Shown: piece by piece, positions 21,924 through 30,272 of the stretch
Layout: the number at the start of each line of letters is the position of its first letter
How positions within the stretch are numbered: position 1 is the stretch's first letter
Origin: a virus
Length of the DNA: 36,605 nt
IMG/VR virus record: IMGVR_UViG_3300036046_000144
Coordinates: 1 to 36,605 of that record
Strand: one strand, 5' to 3'
Position numbers and translations under genes: made by a program
Notes under the pieces: generated by a model
Told to the model about the DNA's origin: nothing
The model's database searches: none
What the model saw: the letters and a program-made list of their open reading frames with translations, nothing else

Positions 21924-22811
21924 ATGAAAGATATTATTTTTAGAGATACAGTCCAATTTGGCATTTGGAAGTATTTAGATGAAGTTAATGGTGTTGTGAT
22001 TCCCCAATACAGTTGCGCTCAACCAATTGCTAACGGCGTTCGCCTTGGAGGTGGTAACGATACTATTGCAGGTGTGGGTGAGTGTGGAGTAACGCCGCCG
22101 TCAATTAGCTGTGATGGCGCCACAATGTCAATGAGCTTCAGCCAAATTGCTGGTGTATGGAGTATCTATGTTGATGATATGGAAACACCAGTTGCGACAG
22201 GGAACATTGGTGCTGCATTAAGTCAAGTTTTGACAACGTATAGCGGAAAATTAATAGGGGATTATGATGGAGTCATGTTTATTCAGAATATTGACAATAT
22301 TCCGCATCGAATAAAATTGGTTCCTGAATCAGCTACAAGTTTTACGGCTAATGTTGAAGATAATCCGACTTTTCTTGTAGATGAAGATGGGAGTTTGACA
22401 TTTTGTTTAAATTCGCAGCAATCGTTGATTAGCTGTGATGGAGCAACTAACAGTGTTGTATTTGAAGAAAATCCAGACTTTACATCGTGGGGCTCTATTA
22501 ACACGATTGTAATCAATAACACTGAATATGAGAAACCTGAAGAACATCCAGTTAATGAAATCATCTCACTTCCACAATTATTAACAGCTGATGATCAGAT
22601 TACGATCATGGTTCAAGGTGTTCACCCAAATCGGTTTCTTGTGTTTGGGAATATTGGATCAAGATCAGCGCGAATCAAGATTAAATTAAAACAAGATTGG
22701 TTTGATAGTAATTTGATTAGCGCTGGTTTACATCCATCAAACAATAACCCTACCGTAGTTTTTGATAATGAGAACCTTGAAGTAAGTTTCTGTTTATCTG
22801 TACTAGGTTAA
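21924..22811 (+). CDS. beta-rich structural protein with internal duplication
   Basis: A 295-residue protein starting MKDIIFRDTVQFGIWKYLDE. After a short N-terminal part (1-60), two domains begin with the same SCDGAT motif (about 62 and 171) and end with TFCLN and VSFCLSVLG. Both are rich in beta strands and short Gly/Asp turns, so the protein looks like a tandem Ig- or jelly-roll-like duplication. It stands between the head morphogenesis gene and the protease gene and is followed by a terminator. It may be a head decoration or accessory virion protein. I do not recognise the family. Confidence 0.6.
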   Translation: MKDIIFRDTVQFGIWKYLDEVNGVVIPQYSCAQPIANGVRLGGGNDTIAGVGECGVTPPSISCDGATMSMSFSQIAGVWSIYVDDMETPVATGNIGAALSQVLTTYSGKLIGDYDGVMFIQNIDNIPHRIKLVPESATSFTANVEDNPTFLVDEDGSLTFCLNSQQSLISCDGATNSVVFEENPDFTSWGSINTIVINNTEYEKPEEHPVNEIISLPQLLTADDQITIMVQGVHPNRFLVFGNIGSRSARIKIKLKQDWFDSNLISAGLHPSNNNPTVVFDNENLEVSFCLSVLG

Positions 22812-22832
22812 AAGCAAAATCAATATTTTGAG

Positions 22833-22856
22833 ACCACCTAAAAAGGTGGTTTTTTA
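22833..22856 (+). terminator. intrinsic terminator within head genes
   Basis: A stem ACCACCT / AGGTGGT with AAAA loop and T6. A partial copy (CCTAAAAAAGGTGGTTT) directly before the next ATG supplies its ribosome binding site AAGGTGG. Confidence 0.82.
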
Positions 22857-22876
22857 TTGCCTAAAAAAGGTGGTTT

Positions 22877-24190
22877 ATGTTTAAGAAAAAACCTAAAGAG
22901 CAAAAAACCATAGATCGCTCAAATATCTATACAACTGGGCAATTGGGTCGCACACGGGAGATTACCCCCGAGGGTTATTTGTTATGTCGTGATGTTCCGA
23001 TCGCACGCATCGGCACCTTGATGTATGCGGATGGTGAGGTTCCTGTCACAGCAGATAATACAGGGTTGATCCTTATTTATCGCGGTGAAGATATCTTATT
23101 TGATCCTATCACTGTAGCAAGTGCGGAAAGTAAGCCAATCACAGATGATCATCCTGATGATTGGGTATCGCCAGACAACTGGAAAGATCTTTCCAAAGGC
23201 ATGGGAAAAGATGTTCGACGTGGTGATGGAGTCGATTCTGATTTCCTTATGGCTGATCTTTTGGTTACGGATAAGGACACAATCCAAAAGGTTATCGATG
23301 GAAAAGTAGAAATCTCCCTAGGCTATGATGCTGATTATACAGAGACCAGCAAAGGCAAAGGGTTACAGAGCAATATTCGGGTGAACCATATTGCATTAGT
23401 TGATAAAGGGCGATGCGGTTCTCGCTGCTCTATAGGAGATAGTTTTATGTCTACTAAGACAAAAAAAGAGCCTTGGTATAAAGAATTACTAGGTATTAAG
23501 CGTACCGTTGACCAAGCCATCGAAGCAGCTGAAAAGACTTCTGATTCAGATGATGACGATGACAAAACGAAAGATGATGACGAGCCTGATAACGACAAAA
23601 CGAAAACAGGTGATGCGGCTTTTCAGGCTGAAATGCGTAATTTCATGAGAACCATGGACAAGCGCATGAGTGCTATCGAAAAGAAAAAAACTAAAGATTC
23701 GGACGATCCTGAAAAGAAAACCGAGGACGATGATGAACCTGATGATGATAAAACAAAGGATGATGGTGATCTGACCGATCCAGAAAAATCTGAAAAGCTA
23801 TCTGATAAAGGTGTGCAAAGCTACACAGGTGATTCATTAAAAGAAGTTATCTCTCGTGCTGAAATTCTTTCGCCTGGTTATCGCATGCCAACACTGGACA
23901 GTGCCAATAATGGCAAAGTTATTCTAAGTGTAAAACGTCAGGTACTTAAAGCTTCATACGCCACACAAGATGGACAGAAGGCAATCGCGCCGTTTGTTGG
24001 AGTAGACCCTGATTTTGATAAGTTACCCATCCACACAATCGATGCTGCTTTTGCAGGGGCATCCGAGTTGATCAAACAGCAGAACAATACCCGTGGGGTT
24101 CGTTCTGGAATTAGAACTAGTGATTTCGGTCGATCCGCACCAACACCCGCCGAAATTAATGCAAAAAACCGTGAATTCTGGAATAAATAA
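22877..24190 (+). CDS. prohead protease with scaffold domain (DUF2213)
   Basis: A 437-residue fusion. Residues 1-190 are the DUF2213 protease: start TGQLGRTREITPEGYLLCRD, VASAESKPITDDHP with the His, LLVTDKDTIQKVIDGKVEIS and HIALVDKGRCGSRCSIGD. These motifs are herpes/HK97-type prohead protease features, with catalytic His and Ser in the usual order. From about 190 the protein becomes a charged, low-complexity scaffold (repeated DDDDK and DDEPD blocks), then a conserved C-terminal domain that contacts the shell (SYTGDSLKEVISRAEILSPG). It matures the prohead and is removed by self-digestion. Confidence 0.88.
   Translation: MFKKKPKEQKTIDRSNIYTTGQLGRTREITPEGYLLCRDVPIARIGTLMYADGEVPVTADNTGLILIYRGEDILFDPITVASAESKPITDDHPDDWVSPDNWKDLSKGMGKDVRRGDGVDSDFLMADLLVTDKDTIQKVIDGKVEISLGYDADYTETSKGKGLQSNIRVNHIALVDKGRCGSRCSIGDSFMSTKTKKEPWYKELLGIKRTVDQAIEAAEKTSDSDDDDDKTKDDDEPDNDKTKTGDAAFQAEMRNFMRTMDKRMSAIEKKKTKDSDDPEKKTEDDDEPDDDKTKDDGDLTDPEKSEKLSDKGVQSYTGDSLKEVISRAEILSPGYRMPTLDSANNGKVILSVKRQVLKASYATQDGQKAIAPFVGVDPDFDKLPIHTIDAAFAGASELIKQQNNTRGVRSGIRTSDFGRSAPTPAEINAKNREFWNK
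23447..24190 (+). CDS. nested scaffold protein from an internal start
   Basis: An in-frame ATG at 23447 (MSTKTKKEPWYKELLGIKRT) lies exactly at the end of the protease domain. It is preceded by AGGAGAT at 7 nt, a stronger ribosome binding site than most genes here. Translation from it would give a 247-residue scaffold without protease, like Nu3 nested in C of lambda. The sequence supports this directly; expression is inferred. Confidence 0.6.
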   Translation: MSTKTKKEPWYKELLGIKRTVDQAIEAAEKTSDSDDDDDKTKDDDEPDNDKTKTGDAAFQAEMRNFMRTMDKRMSAIEKKKTKDSDDPEKKTEDDDEPDDDKTKDDGDLTDPEKSEKLSDKGVQSYTGDSLKEVISRAEILSPGYRMPTLDSANNGKVILSVKRQVLKASYATQDGQKAIAPFVGVDPDFDKLPIHTIDAAFAGASELIKQQNNTRGVRSGIRTSDFGRSAPTPAEINAKNREFWNK

Positions 24191-24201
24191 GGATAGGAAA
24201 T

Positions 24202-24690
24202 ATGTCTAACGCATTTTTATATCGCATGCCGAGTGGTATCCCTGGCGATGTCTCTCGCAAAAGCCAATCAACCATTGAATCACATCCTGTGGGTGCGCAA
24301 TTCGCTGCATTTGGTCTTTTCGGTAAGATTGATGGAACAACAGGGAAATTTATACCACTAGCTGCAGCTGACACGGCGGCAGTAATTTATGGTCTGTTTG
24401 TTCGAGCCTACCCGACTCAATCAGCACAAAATGAATTGGGTAAAGCAGTACCTCAGCCTAACGGCATTCAAGATGTGTTGCGCCGTGGTTATATGACCGT
24501 GAAATGTAATGCGGGCAATGCTAAAAAAGCAGGAACTGTTTATGTGCGAGTAACCGCAGGTACAGAAGCCAAACCAGTCGGCGGCATTGAAGCTGCAGCA
24601 GATGGTGCCAACAGCATCGCATTGCCTAGTGCATTTTTTATGCATGATGCTGATGCACAGGGCAATGTAGAAATTTCATTCAACATCTAA
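24202..24690 (+). CDS. structural cement protein (Gp24-like)
   Basis: A 162-residue protein. MSNAFLYRMPSGIPGDVSRK and the following QSTIESHPVGAQFAAFGLFG, together with the repeated beta pattern, match the phage structural cement (decoration) proteins that bind the capsid surface. A shell-stabilising role follows from the family. It lies between the protease/scaffold and the major capsid gene and ends shortly before a terminator. Confidence 0.8.
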   Translation: MSNAFLYRMPSGIPGDVSRKSQSTIESHPVGAQFAAFGLFGKIDGTTGKFIPLAAADTAAVIYGLFVRAYPTQSAQNELGKAVPQPNGIQDVLRRGYMTVKCNAGNAKKAGTVYVRVTAGTEAKPVGGIEAAADGANSIALPSAFFMHDADAQGNVEISFNI

Positions 24691-24710
24691 AACAAATTTG
24701 ATTCGCACGG

Positions 24711-24732
24711 CCACCAATAAGGTGGTTTTTTT
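24711..24732 (+). terminator. intrinsic terminator before the capsid gene
   Basis: A 5-bp GC stem CCACC / GGTGG, AATAA loop and seven T. It lies 20 bp before the capsid start. Reduced readthrough from upstream would be balanced by antitermination. Confidence 0.7.
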
Positions 24733-24752
24733 GTGCATGGAGAAAAGACAAT

Positions 24753-25778
24753 ATGAGTAAGTTATTAATTGCAACTACTCTCGCCCAAGCTGTGGCCATG
24801 GGTACTGCAAACCCTGTGCGTGCGCGTACACGTGACCACATGATGACGTTTGATGCTCAGACGGTGGATAGCACTGGTGCGTTTCTAGTTGGTGAATTAG
24901 AACGCCTAGATCAAACCATGCATGAGCCTTTGGCTGATGTCACTTGGTCCCGCGATATCGATCTACGTTCTGATGTATCCATTGCTGATGAAATCTCGAG
25001 TTTCTCAAATGCAACCTTTGCTGCAGCTGGTGGCGCATCTCCTCAAGGTAAGTCTTGGGTAGGTAAGAATGCTGATGCAATCCAGGGGATTGCATTGGAT
25101 ATCGGCAAAACCGCTCAACCATTAACCTTGTGGGCCAATCAGATCGGTTGGACACTTCCCGAGTTGGAATCAGCTCGCCAAGTCGGGCGTCCTGTGGATG
25201 CATTGAAACATAGCGGCTTAATTCTTAAGCACAATATGGACACGGATGAGCAGATCTATATTGGTGACGATATCGTAGGCGTTAAAGGCTTACTTAACTC
25301 TGACAAGGTAGGCGTTACCAATGTTAATAAAGAATGGGTTCTTGCTACTGCAGATGAGATTTTGGCAGATGTAAACACCATTTTATATAACTCATGGCAT
25401 GCATCAGGGTTTGCTGTTTGTCCATCTAAATTGCTATTACCGCCTGAGCAATTCGGTTTGATCGTTACTCGTAAAGTTTCAGATGCGGGTAATATTTCAA
25501 TTTTGGAATATATCAAAGTGAACTGTATTGCGATGGCAAAGAATGGTAAGCCTTTGGATATTCAACCATCCAAATGGTTGGTTGGTCGCGGTACTGCAGG
25601 TACTGACCGCATGATGTGTTATGAGCAAAAAGAAAACCGTGTTCGTTTCCCGATGGTCCCATTACAGCGCACACCAGTGGAATACCGCGATTTACGTCAA
25701 TTAACTACATATTACGGCCGTTTAGGTGCAGTTGAATGGGTTTACCCTGAAACAGCATTCTATGCTGATGGTCTGTAA
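24753..25778 (+). CDS. major capsid protein (DUF2184)
   Basis: A 341-residue shell protein of the DUF2184 family with the HK97-like fold. Recognisable parts are FDAQTVDSTGAFLVGELERL, LDIGKTAQPLTLWANQIGWT, the EQIYIGDDIVGVKGLLN segment and the C-terminal TYYGRLGAVEWVYPETAFYA. There is no long N-terminal delta domain, which fits a separate scaffold (nested in the gene at 22877). The ribosome binding site GGAGAAAAGACAAT precedes the ATG. Confidence 0.92.
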   Translation: MSKLLIATTLAQAVAMGTANPVRARTRDHMMTFDAQTVDSTGAFLVGELERLDQTMHEPLADVTWSRDIDLRSDVSIADEISSFSNATFAAAGGASPQGKSWVGKNADAIQGIALDIGKTAQPLTLWANQIGWTLPELESARQVGRPVDALKHSGLILKHNMDTDEQIYIGDDIVGVKGLLNSDKVGVTNVNKEWVLATADEILADVNTILYNSWHASGFAVCPSKLLLPPEQFGLIVTRKVSDAGNISILEYIKVNCIAMAKNGKPLDIQPSKWLVGRGTAGTDRMMCYEQKENRVRFPMVPLQRTPVEYRDLRQLTTYYGRLGAVEWVYPETAFYADGL

Positions 25779-25788
25779 GGAGAACAAC

Positions 25789-26196
25789 ATGACTAAGCAA
25801 GTACAAATTCTCCTTTCTCGTCCATTGACTGTAAATCTTGGTACTGATGAACATGGTCGTGCAATTACGGAAAAACTTAATCCTGGTCTGCAATTTGTAG
25901 ATCAAGAGGTTGCTGATAACTGGTTTGTAAAAGCTCATTGCCAAGAGCTCACCCAAGAAGATGTTGAAAACGGTGAACTACAAAAGCAGGTTGAGCAATT
26001 GCAAGGTGACCTGAAAGCATTACAAGAGCAATCGGATAAAGCCACTGCAACAATTGACAAGCTTACCGAAGATTTGGCAGGTCGTGATAAGACAATCGCT
26101 GATCTAAATATCCAATTGACCAAAGCTCAACAAGCAGCAACAGACACAAAACCAAAAGAAGCAGCGAAAGCAAAAGAGCAACCAAAGGAAACCTAA
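25789..26196 (+). CDS. small virion protein with coiled-coil tail
   Basis: A 135-residue protein. ATG 25789 follows AAGGAGAACAAC. Residues 1-50 form a short beta domain (KQVQILLSRPLTVNLGTDEH, GLQFVDQEVADNWFVKAHCQ), which resembles the small proteins following capsid genes. From 60 on there is a long Glu/Gln/Lys coiled coil (LQGDLKALQEQSDKATATID) and an Ala/Lys tail. Probably a head accessory protein; no defined function. Confidence 0.65.
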   Translation: MTKQVQILLSRPLTVNLGTDEHGRAITEKLNPGLQFVDQEVADNWFVKAHCQELTQEDVENGELQKQVEQLQGDLKALQEQSDKATATIDKLTEDLAGRDKTIADLNIQLTKAQQAATDTKPKEAAKAKEQPKET

Positions 26197-26199
26197 CCC

Positions 26200-26595
26200 A
26201 TGATCAACGAATCAGATTTTAGACAAGCTTTTCCTGTGTTTTCAGATAAAGATGTCTATCCAACGGCGCAGTTTAATTTTTGGTTGAACTTTTCAAAAAA
26301 AATGATGAACGAAAACCGTTGGGCTGATTTGTATGATGAAGGTCAAATGCTTTTTGTTGCTCATTATCTCGTACTGTATGCCCGTGAAGTAGAGGCTACC
26401 AGCAATGGTAGTGATGCCGCATATGCAGGACAAGTTCAGGGCGTAGAAACATCAAAATCTGTAGATAAGGTCTCTGTTTCATTTGATGTATCTAAAATTA
26501 CTTTAGATGATGCAGGGCATTGGAACATGACGACCTATGGTATCCAGTTTTATCAATTAATCCGTATGGTTGGAATGGGAGGTGTTCAACTATGA
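26200..26595 (+). CDS. head-tail connector protein (DUF4054)
   Basis: A 131-residue protein with the DUF4054 pattern: FRQAFPVFSDKDVYPTAQFN, a helical centre WADLYDEGQMLFVAHYLVLY, and the C-terminal SVSFDVSKI and WNMTTYGIQFYQLIRM. It forms an adaptor ring under the portal. It overlaps the next gene by ATGA. Confidence 0.85.
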   Translation: MINESDFRQAFPVFSDKDVYPTAQFNFWLNFSKKMMNENRWADLYDEGQMLFVAHYLVLYAREVEATSNGSDAAYAGQVQGVETSKSVDKVSVSFDVSKITLDDAGHWNMTTYGIQFYQLIRMVGMGGVQL

Positions 26596-27131
26596 GCGTC
26601 ACCATGACAGGTGAGGGTTTAACAGGCATCTTTGAGGCAATACAAGAGCTGATGGATAAAGAGGTTTTGGTTGGTATTCCGCATGGTGAAAATCGTACGG
26701 ATGCTGATGGTATGACCAATGCACAGCTTTATTATTTGCATGAACATGGATCCCCTGCACAAAACATTCCTGCAAGACCTACCTTGATTCCTGGTGTTGC
26801 CTCTGTGCAAGAAAAAATTGCGGATCGACTTTGCAAAGCTGTAGATGCTGCATTGGATGGTAATGCTGAAGGTGTGATGAAACATTACAACGCTGCTGGG
26901 ATGACCGCACAAAATGCAGTAAGGCTTTATTTTGTGGAAGGAGGTTTAGCTCCATTATCTATAGCAACGATCAGAGCGCGTGCTCGCCGTGGTCGGAAAG
27001 GTGCTAAGCAATATCTTAAGCAAATTGAGCAAGGCCCTCCACAAGATGGGCTTGTTAAACCTTTGATTGATACAGGCGAGATGCGGAAGAGCATTACTTA
27101 TGTAATTCGCAAGCGAGGTGACGATGGCTAG
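26592..27131 (+). CDS. neck / virion morphogenesis protein (HK97 gp10-like)
   Basis: A 179-residue protein. ATG 26592 overlaps the upstream stop. A longer frame to 26520 is antisense-free but unlikely. The sequence DKEVLVGIPHGENRTDADGM, NAQLYYLHEHGSPAQNIPAR and the final PLIDTGEMRKSITYVIRKRG are typical of gp10-type tail-completion proteins. The conserved P-ARP and GxMRxSI motifs are visible. Part of the neck. Confidence 0.75.
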   Translation: MSVTMTGEGLTGIFEAIQELMDKEVLVGIPHGENRTDADGMTNAQLYYLHEHGSPAQNIPARPTLIPGVASVQEKIADRLCKAVDAALDGNAEGVMKHYNAAGMTAQNAVRLYFVEGGLAPLSIATIRARARRGRKGAKQYLKQIEQGPPQDGLVKPLIDTGEMRKSITYVIRKRGDDG

Positions 27132-27498
27132 ATTGGATGTTACTCGTGTTTTAAGAGATCCGCGGTTTATGGATAAGAGCATTATCTGTATTCGTAAGAC
27201 TCAAGTTATTAACGATAAGGGGCGAGCTGAAAATAAGGAATGTAAGACTAAGTTTTCAGGTGTAGTCACTTCAAACGACGGAACTAATATCGATCGTCGC
27301 CCAGACGGCTCAATAGTTTCAGGTGCTATCAATATTGTGACTCGTTTTAATCTTGTTGCAGGTAAAGAAAACCGAGATTCAGATGAGATTTGTTGGCGTG
27401 GGAAACATTATTTTGTGAACAGCGTTGACGATTATTCACATTTTGGAAAGGGCTTTATTCAAGCGGTTTGTATTCTTAAGCCATTCGCAGGTTCTTAA
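27124..27498 (+). CDS. head-tail joining protein, probable
   Basis: A 124-residue protein. ATG 27124 follows GAGGTGACG and overlaps the upstream gene by 8 bases. The sequence shows beta-rich character (TKFSGVVTSNDGTNIDRRPD, GAINIVTRFNLVAG) and the end ICWRGKHYFVNSVDDYSHFG resembles head-completion proteins in this gene position. Function is inferred mainly from order. Confidence 0.65.
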   Translation: MARLDVTRVLRDPRFMDKSIICIRKTQVINDKGRAENKECKTKFSGVVTSNDGTNIDRRPDGSIVSGAINIVTRFNLVAGKENRDSDEICWRGKHYFVNSVDDYSHFGKGFIQAVCILKPFAGS

Positions 27499-28029
27499 AT
27501 GTCTAATACAAGTGCAACAGGTGGCTATCTGTCATCTGATGGCGAAGCTGTGCCTAGTGATGATGATTTAGAGGACATATTGCAAGACCATGTTGTGAAT
27601 ATAACGGGTCTAATTCCATCCTTGGTGCGTCCACGATGGCAAGAAGAAACGCCAAAATTACCTGAGCCAAATATTACATGGGCATCGATCGGGGTGGTAA
27701 GTAGTGAAGATCCAGACTCACCATATTTTGATGATGATGGGAATTCGATTAACCACGAAACCTTTGATGTTTTGGTCTCCTTTTATGGCCCACAAGCTGA
27801 AGCTAAAGCCAAGTTGTTCAAATCAGGTCTAGCAATTCCTCAAAACAACAATCAACTCAAATCATTTGGAATGACTTTTGTTCGCTCTCAACCTATTCGT
27901 AATGTGCCTGAGCTAATCAATCAACAATGGTTACGCCGATACGATTTTGAGTTCACATTGCGCCGTAAAAAATCAATTCACTACCCAATTTTAAATCTAC
28001 TCACACCGCCCGATATTAATATGGGCTAG
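27499..28029 (+). CDS. phage neck terminator protein (gp12-like)
   Basis: A 176-residue protein. The start MSNTSATGGYLSSDGEAVPS and the motifs ITGLIPSLVRPRWQEE and TWASIGV match the neck terminator family. SINHETFDVLVSFYGPQAEA and the C-terminal RRYDFEFTLRRKKSIHYPIL follow the same family. It caps the tail tube at the neck. It starts one base after the preceding stop. Confidence 0.82.
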   Translation: MSNTSATGGYLSSDGEAVPSDDDLEDILQDHVVNITGLIPSLVRPRWQEETPKLPEPNITWASIGVVSSEDPDSPYFDDDGNSINHETFDVLVSFYGPQAEAKAKLFKSGLAIPQNNNQLKSFGMTFVRSQPIRNVPELINQQWLRRYDFEFTLRRKKSIHYPILNLLTPPDINMG

Positions 28030-28037
28030 GAGATCGT

Positions 28038-29189
28038 ATGACCGCAGCATTACCTGTGGACCTGGTTGTTAATGTACAAGTTTCATTAACACCCATTGCA
28101 GCCCAAACTCGTAGCTTTGGCTCATTATTAATTTTAGGCTCAACCCCTGTTATTACAGCTGGAGAGCGTATACGTCCGTATTCAAGTATTTCAGAGATTG
28201 CTGAAGATTTTGGAATTAATGATCCTGAATATAGTGCAGCAATTAAGTTCTTTGCTCAGAATCCGAGACCAACTACTGTATACATCGGACGTTGGGTGCA
28301 AGCAGGGGTTGAAGAAGCTCCACCAGAAACATTATTAGAAGCGGTTCAAGCTTGTGCTGATGCATCTAATGCATGGTATGGGCTGACTGTTGCAGCCCCA
28401 ATCGCAACAGATAACGATATTATTTCGGTTGCAGAGTTTATCGAAGCATCTTCACCATATCGTATTGTAGGCTTTACCTCTCAGGATATCGCGGTGAAAG
28501 CCCCTACAATTGGAGATGCTGAGCCCACAGATATTGCGTATAAGCTGAAAAAACAGAAATTTGAACGTACCTTAATTCAGTATTCTTCTAATTCACCTTA
28601 TGCCGCAGTCTCATTGTTAGCTCGAACGTTTGCCGTGAACTTCTTGGGTAACAACACAACCATTACGCTCAAGTTCAAACAAGAACCTACAATCGCAGCG
28701 GAATATTTACGTACCAGTGAAGCGCTTACGCTTAAAAATAAAAACTGTAATGTCTTTGCTGAGTACAACAATGACACCGCAATCATCCAAGAAGGTGTGA
28801 TGTGTAGTGGCACATTCATTGATGAACGTCACGGCTTGGATTGGTTGCAAAATTACTTGCAAACAGCTCTCTGGAATGCGCATTACACTAGCCCAACAAA
28901 GATTCCTCAAACAGAAGCGGGCATGAACCGCCACTGTGCTGTTTTAGAACATGCATTAGAGCAAGCCGTTACTAATGGGTTGGTTGCGCCAGGTGTATGG
29001 AATGGAGATACCTTTGGCACATTAAAAACAGGCGATACCCTAACAAAAGGCTATTACGTCTACTCAAACCCAATTGATGGGCAATCACAGGCAGATCGTG
29101 AAGCACGCAAGGCAACGCCAATCCAAGTTGCTGTAAAACTTGCAGGTGCAATCCACTCTGTTGATGTACTCGTTAATGTAAATCGATAA
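28038..29189 (+). CDS. tail sheath-like protein (DUF3383)
   Basis: A 383-residue protein of the DUF3383 family. N-terminal VDLVVNVQVSLTPIAAQTRS, FGSLLILGSTPVITAGERIR and the segment AAIKFFAQNPRPTTVYIGRW are characteristic, as is the end TPIQVAVKLAGAIHSVDVLV. The family resembles contractile tail sheath proteins, which suggests a myovirus-like tail. The next gene is the tube protein. The ribosome binding site AGGAGATCGT precedes the ATG. Confidence 0.85.
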   Translation: MTAALPVDLVVNVQVSLTPIAAQTRSFGSLLILGSTPVITAGERIRPYSSISEIAEDFGINDPEYSAAIKFFAQNPRPTTVYIGRWVQAGVEEAPPETLLEAVQACADASNAWYGLTVAAPIATDNDIISVAEFIEASSPYRIVGFTSQDIAVKAPTIGDAEPTDIAYKLKKQKFERTLIQYSSNSPYAAVSLLARTFAVNFLGNNTTITLKFKQEPTIAAEYLRTSEALTLKNKNCNVFAEYNNDTAIIQEGVMCSGTFIDERHGLDWLQNYLQTALWNAHYTSPTKIPQTEAGMNRHCAVLEHALEQAVTNGLVAPGVWNGDTFGTLKTGDTLTKGYYVYSNPIDGQSQADREARKATPIQVAVKLAGAIHSVDVLVNVNR

Positions 29190-29201
29190 GGAGAACAATG
29201 A

Positions 29202-29648
29202 ATGTCAACTTATAGCTTTTTAGATGTGACAGCTACATTAACCAGCGCTGATGCAACGATAGATTTGGGCTATGGCGCAGCAATTGCCGATGAAGGTATT
29301 GGTTTTGCTATGGCCAATGACAAAAACACAATGACCATAGGTGCAGATGGTGAGGGCATGCACGCGCTTCATTGTGATAATTCTGGTCAAGTCACAATCC
29401 GTCTACTTAAAACATCTCCTGCAAATGCCAAGCTTTCAGATTTGTATGATCTGCAGAAAGGCAATACGAAGAAATGGGGTAAAAACACCATCACATTTAA
29501 TCATGCGGGCAGTGGTGACAACGGCACAGCAGCAAAATGTGCTTTCAAGAAACGCCCTGATCTTAAATACGCTAAAGATGGCGATACTGTGGAATGGGTA
29601 TTTGATTCAATCAAACTAGAAATTAAACAGGGTGCTTACAGTGAATAA
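29202..29648 (+). CDS. tail tube protein (DUF3277)
   Basis: A 148-residue protein. STYSFLDVTATLTSADATID, the EGIGFAMANDKNTMTIGADG strand pair and the tail DTVEWVFDSIKLEIKQGAY are the DUF3277 pattern. It would form the inner tube around which the sheath (DUF3383) contracts. It overlaps the chaperone gene start by 8 bp. Confidence 0.85.
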   Translation: MSTYSFLDVTATLTSADATIDLGYGAAIADEGIGFAMANDKNTMTIGADGEGMHALHCDNSGQVTIRLLKTSPANAKLSDLYDLQKGNTKKWGKNTITFNHAGSGDNGTAAKCAFKKRPDLKYAKDGDTVEWVFDSIKLEIKQGAYSE

Positions 29649-30102
29649 TGACTTAATTGAAATTGGCGAATACAAATACCAAATTGGCAAGCTTAATGCG
29701 CTCGATCAATTACATGTGTCTCGCCGTATTGCTCCGATTATTCCGACAATTGCACCATTGTTGGTCCAATTGGTTGATGCTGGCTTGACTGATTTGGATG
29801 AAGGTGAGCCTTTGGATATTGAAATGCTCAAGACACTTGCACCCTCATTCCAACCTTTCGCAGAAGCATTAGCGGAAATGACAGATGAGCACACAGAATA
29901 TGTATTAAGTAAATGCATGTCGGTCGTTCGCCGTAAAACTAATGATGGTTTTGCGGCAGTGTGGCGCGGCAAATCACCTGCATTTGATGATATGGAAATG
30001 TCGGAAATTCTTCCGCTTGTAATTGCTGTTTTACGGAGCAGCTTGGGAAATTTTATGGCAGGTCTGCATACGAGCCAGACCAAAGCGACGGAAGCTCAAT
30101 AA
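29641..30102 (+). CDS. tail assembly chaperone, frame 0 product (G-like)
   Basis: A 153-residue protein. GTG 29641 is preferred, with CAGGGTG before it; an in-frame GTG at 29632 is possible. The sequence is helical (LNALDQLHVSRRIAPIIPTI, EGEPLDIEMLKTLAPSFQPF) and fits tail assembly chaperones in the region before a tape measure gene. It contains the slippery site GGGAAAT at 30045-30051 in the codon phase G-GGA-AAT. Part of the ribosomes should shift to -1 and produce the longer form. Confidence 0.8.
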   Translation: MNNDLIEIGEYKYQIGKLNALDQLHVSRRIAPIIPTIAPLLVQLVDAGLTDLDEGEPLDIEMLKTLAPSFQPFAEALAEMTDEHTEYVLSKCMSVVRRKTNDGFAAVWRGKSPAFDDMEMSEILPLVIAVLRSSLGNFMAGLHTSQTKATEAQ

Positions 30103-30272
30103 ATTGGCGTAGCTTGCCTGACCAAGAAGATTGGCTACTTCGTCCTGTTGTCAAAGGTATGTGCTGTTTTGAATCGTTGAAAGACGGCACACTTGATCTA
30201 GCGGATATTGCATTGATGAATGATGCTTTAAATGTGATTGCTGATAACGAACGTTTGGCGAGTGAAAAGTAA
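30045..30272 (+). CDS. tail chaperone -1 frameshift extension (GT-like, DUF6889)
   Basis: After -1 slippage at GGGAAAT the frame continues FYGRSAYEPDQSDGSSINWR, SLPDQEDWLLRPVVKGMCCF and ESLKDGTLDLADIALMNDAL to a stop at 30270-30272. The second part matches the small DUF6889 family, which follows tail chaperones. There is no good independent start before the conserved part, only a TTG at 30114 and an ATG at 30159 inside it. The fusion would be about 210 residues. The same design makes lambda G/GT. Confidence 0.75.
   Translation, partial: GKFYGRSAYEPDQSDGSSINWRSLPDQEDWLLRPVVKGMCCFESLKDGTLDLADIALMNDALNVIADNERLASEK

Noticed and set aside
28598-28934. Two minus-strand open frames inside the DUF3383 gene
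   Set aside because: Shadows of a strongly supported plus-strand gene, with no start signals or recognisable domains.
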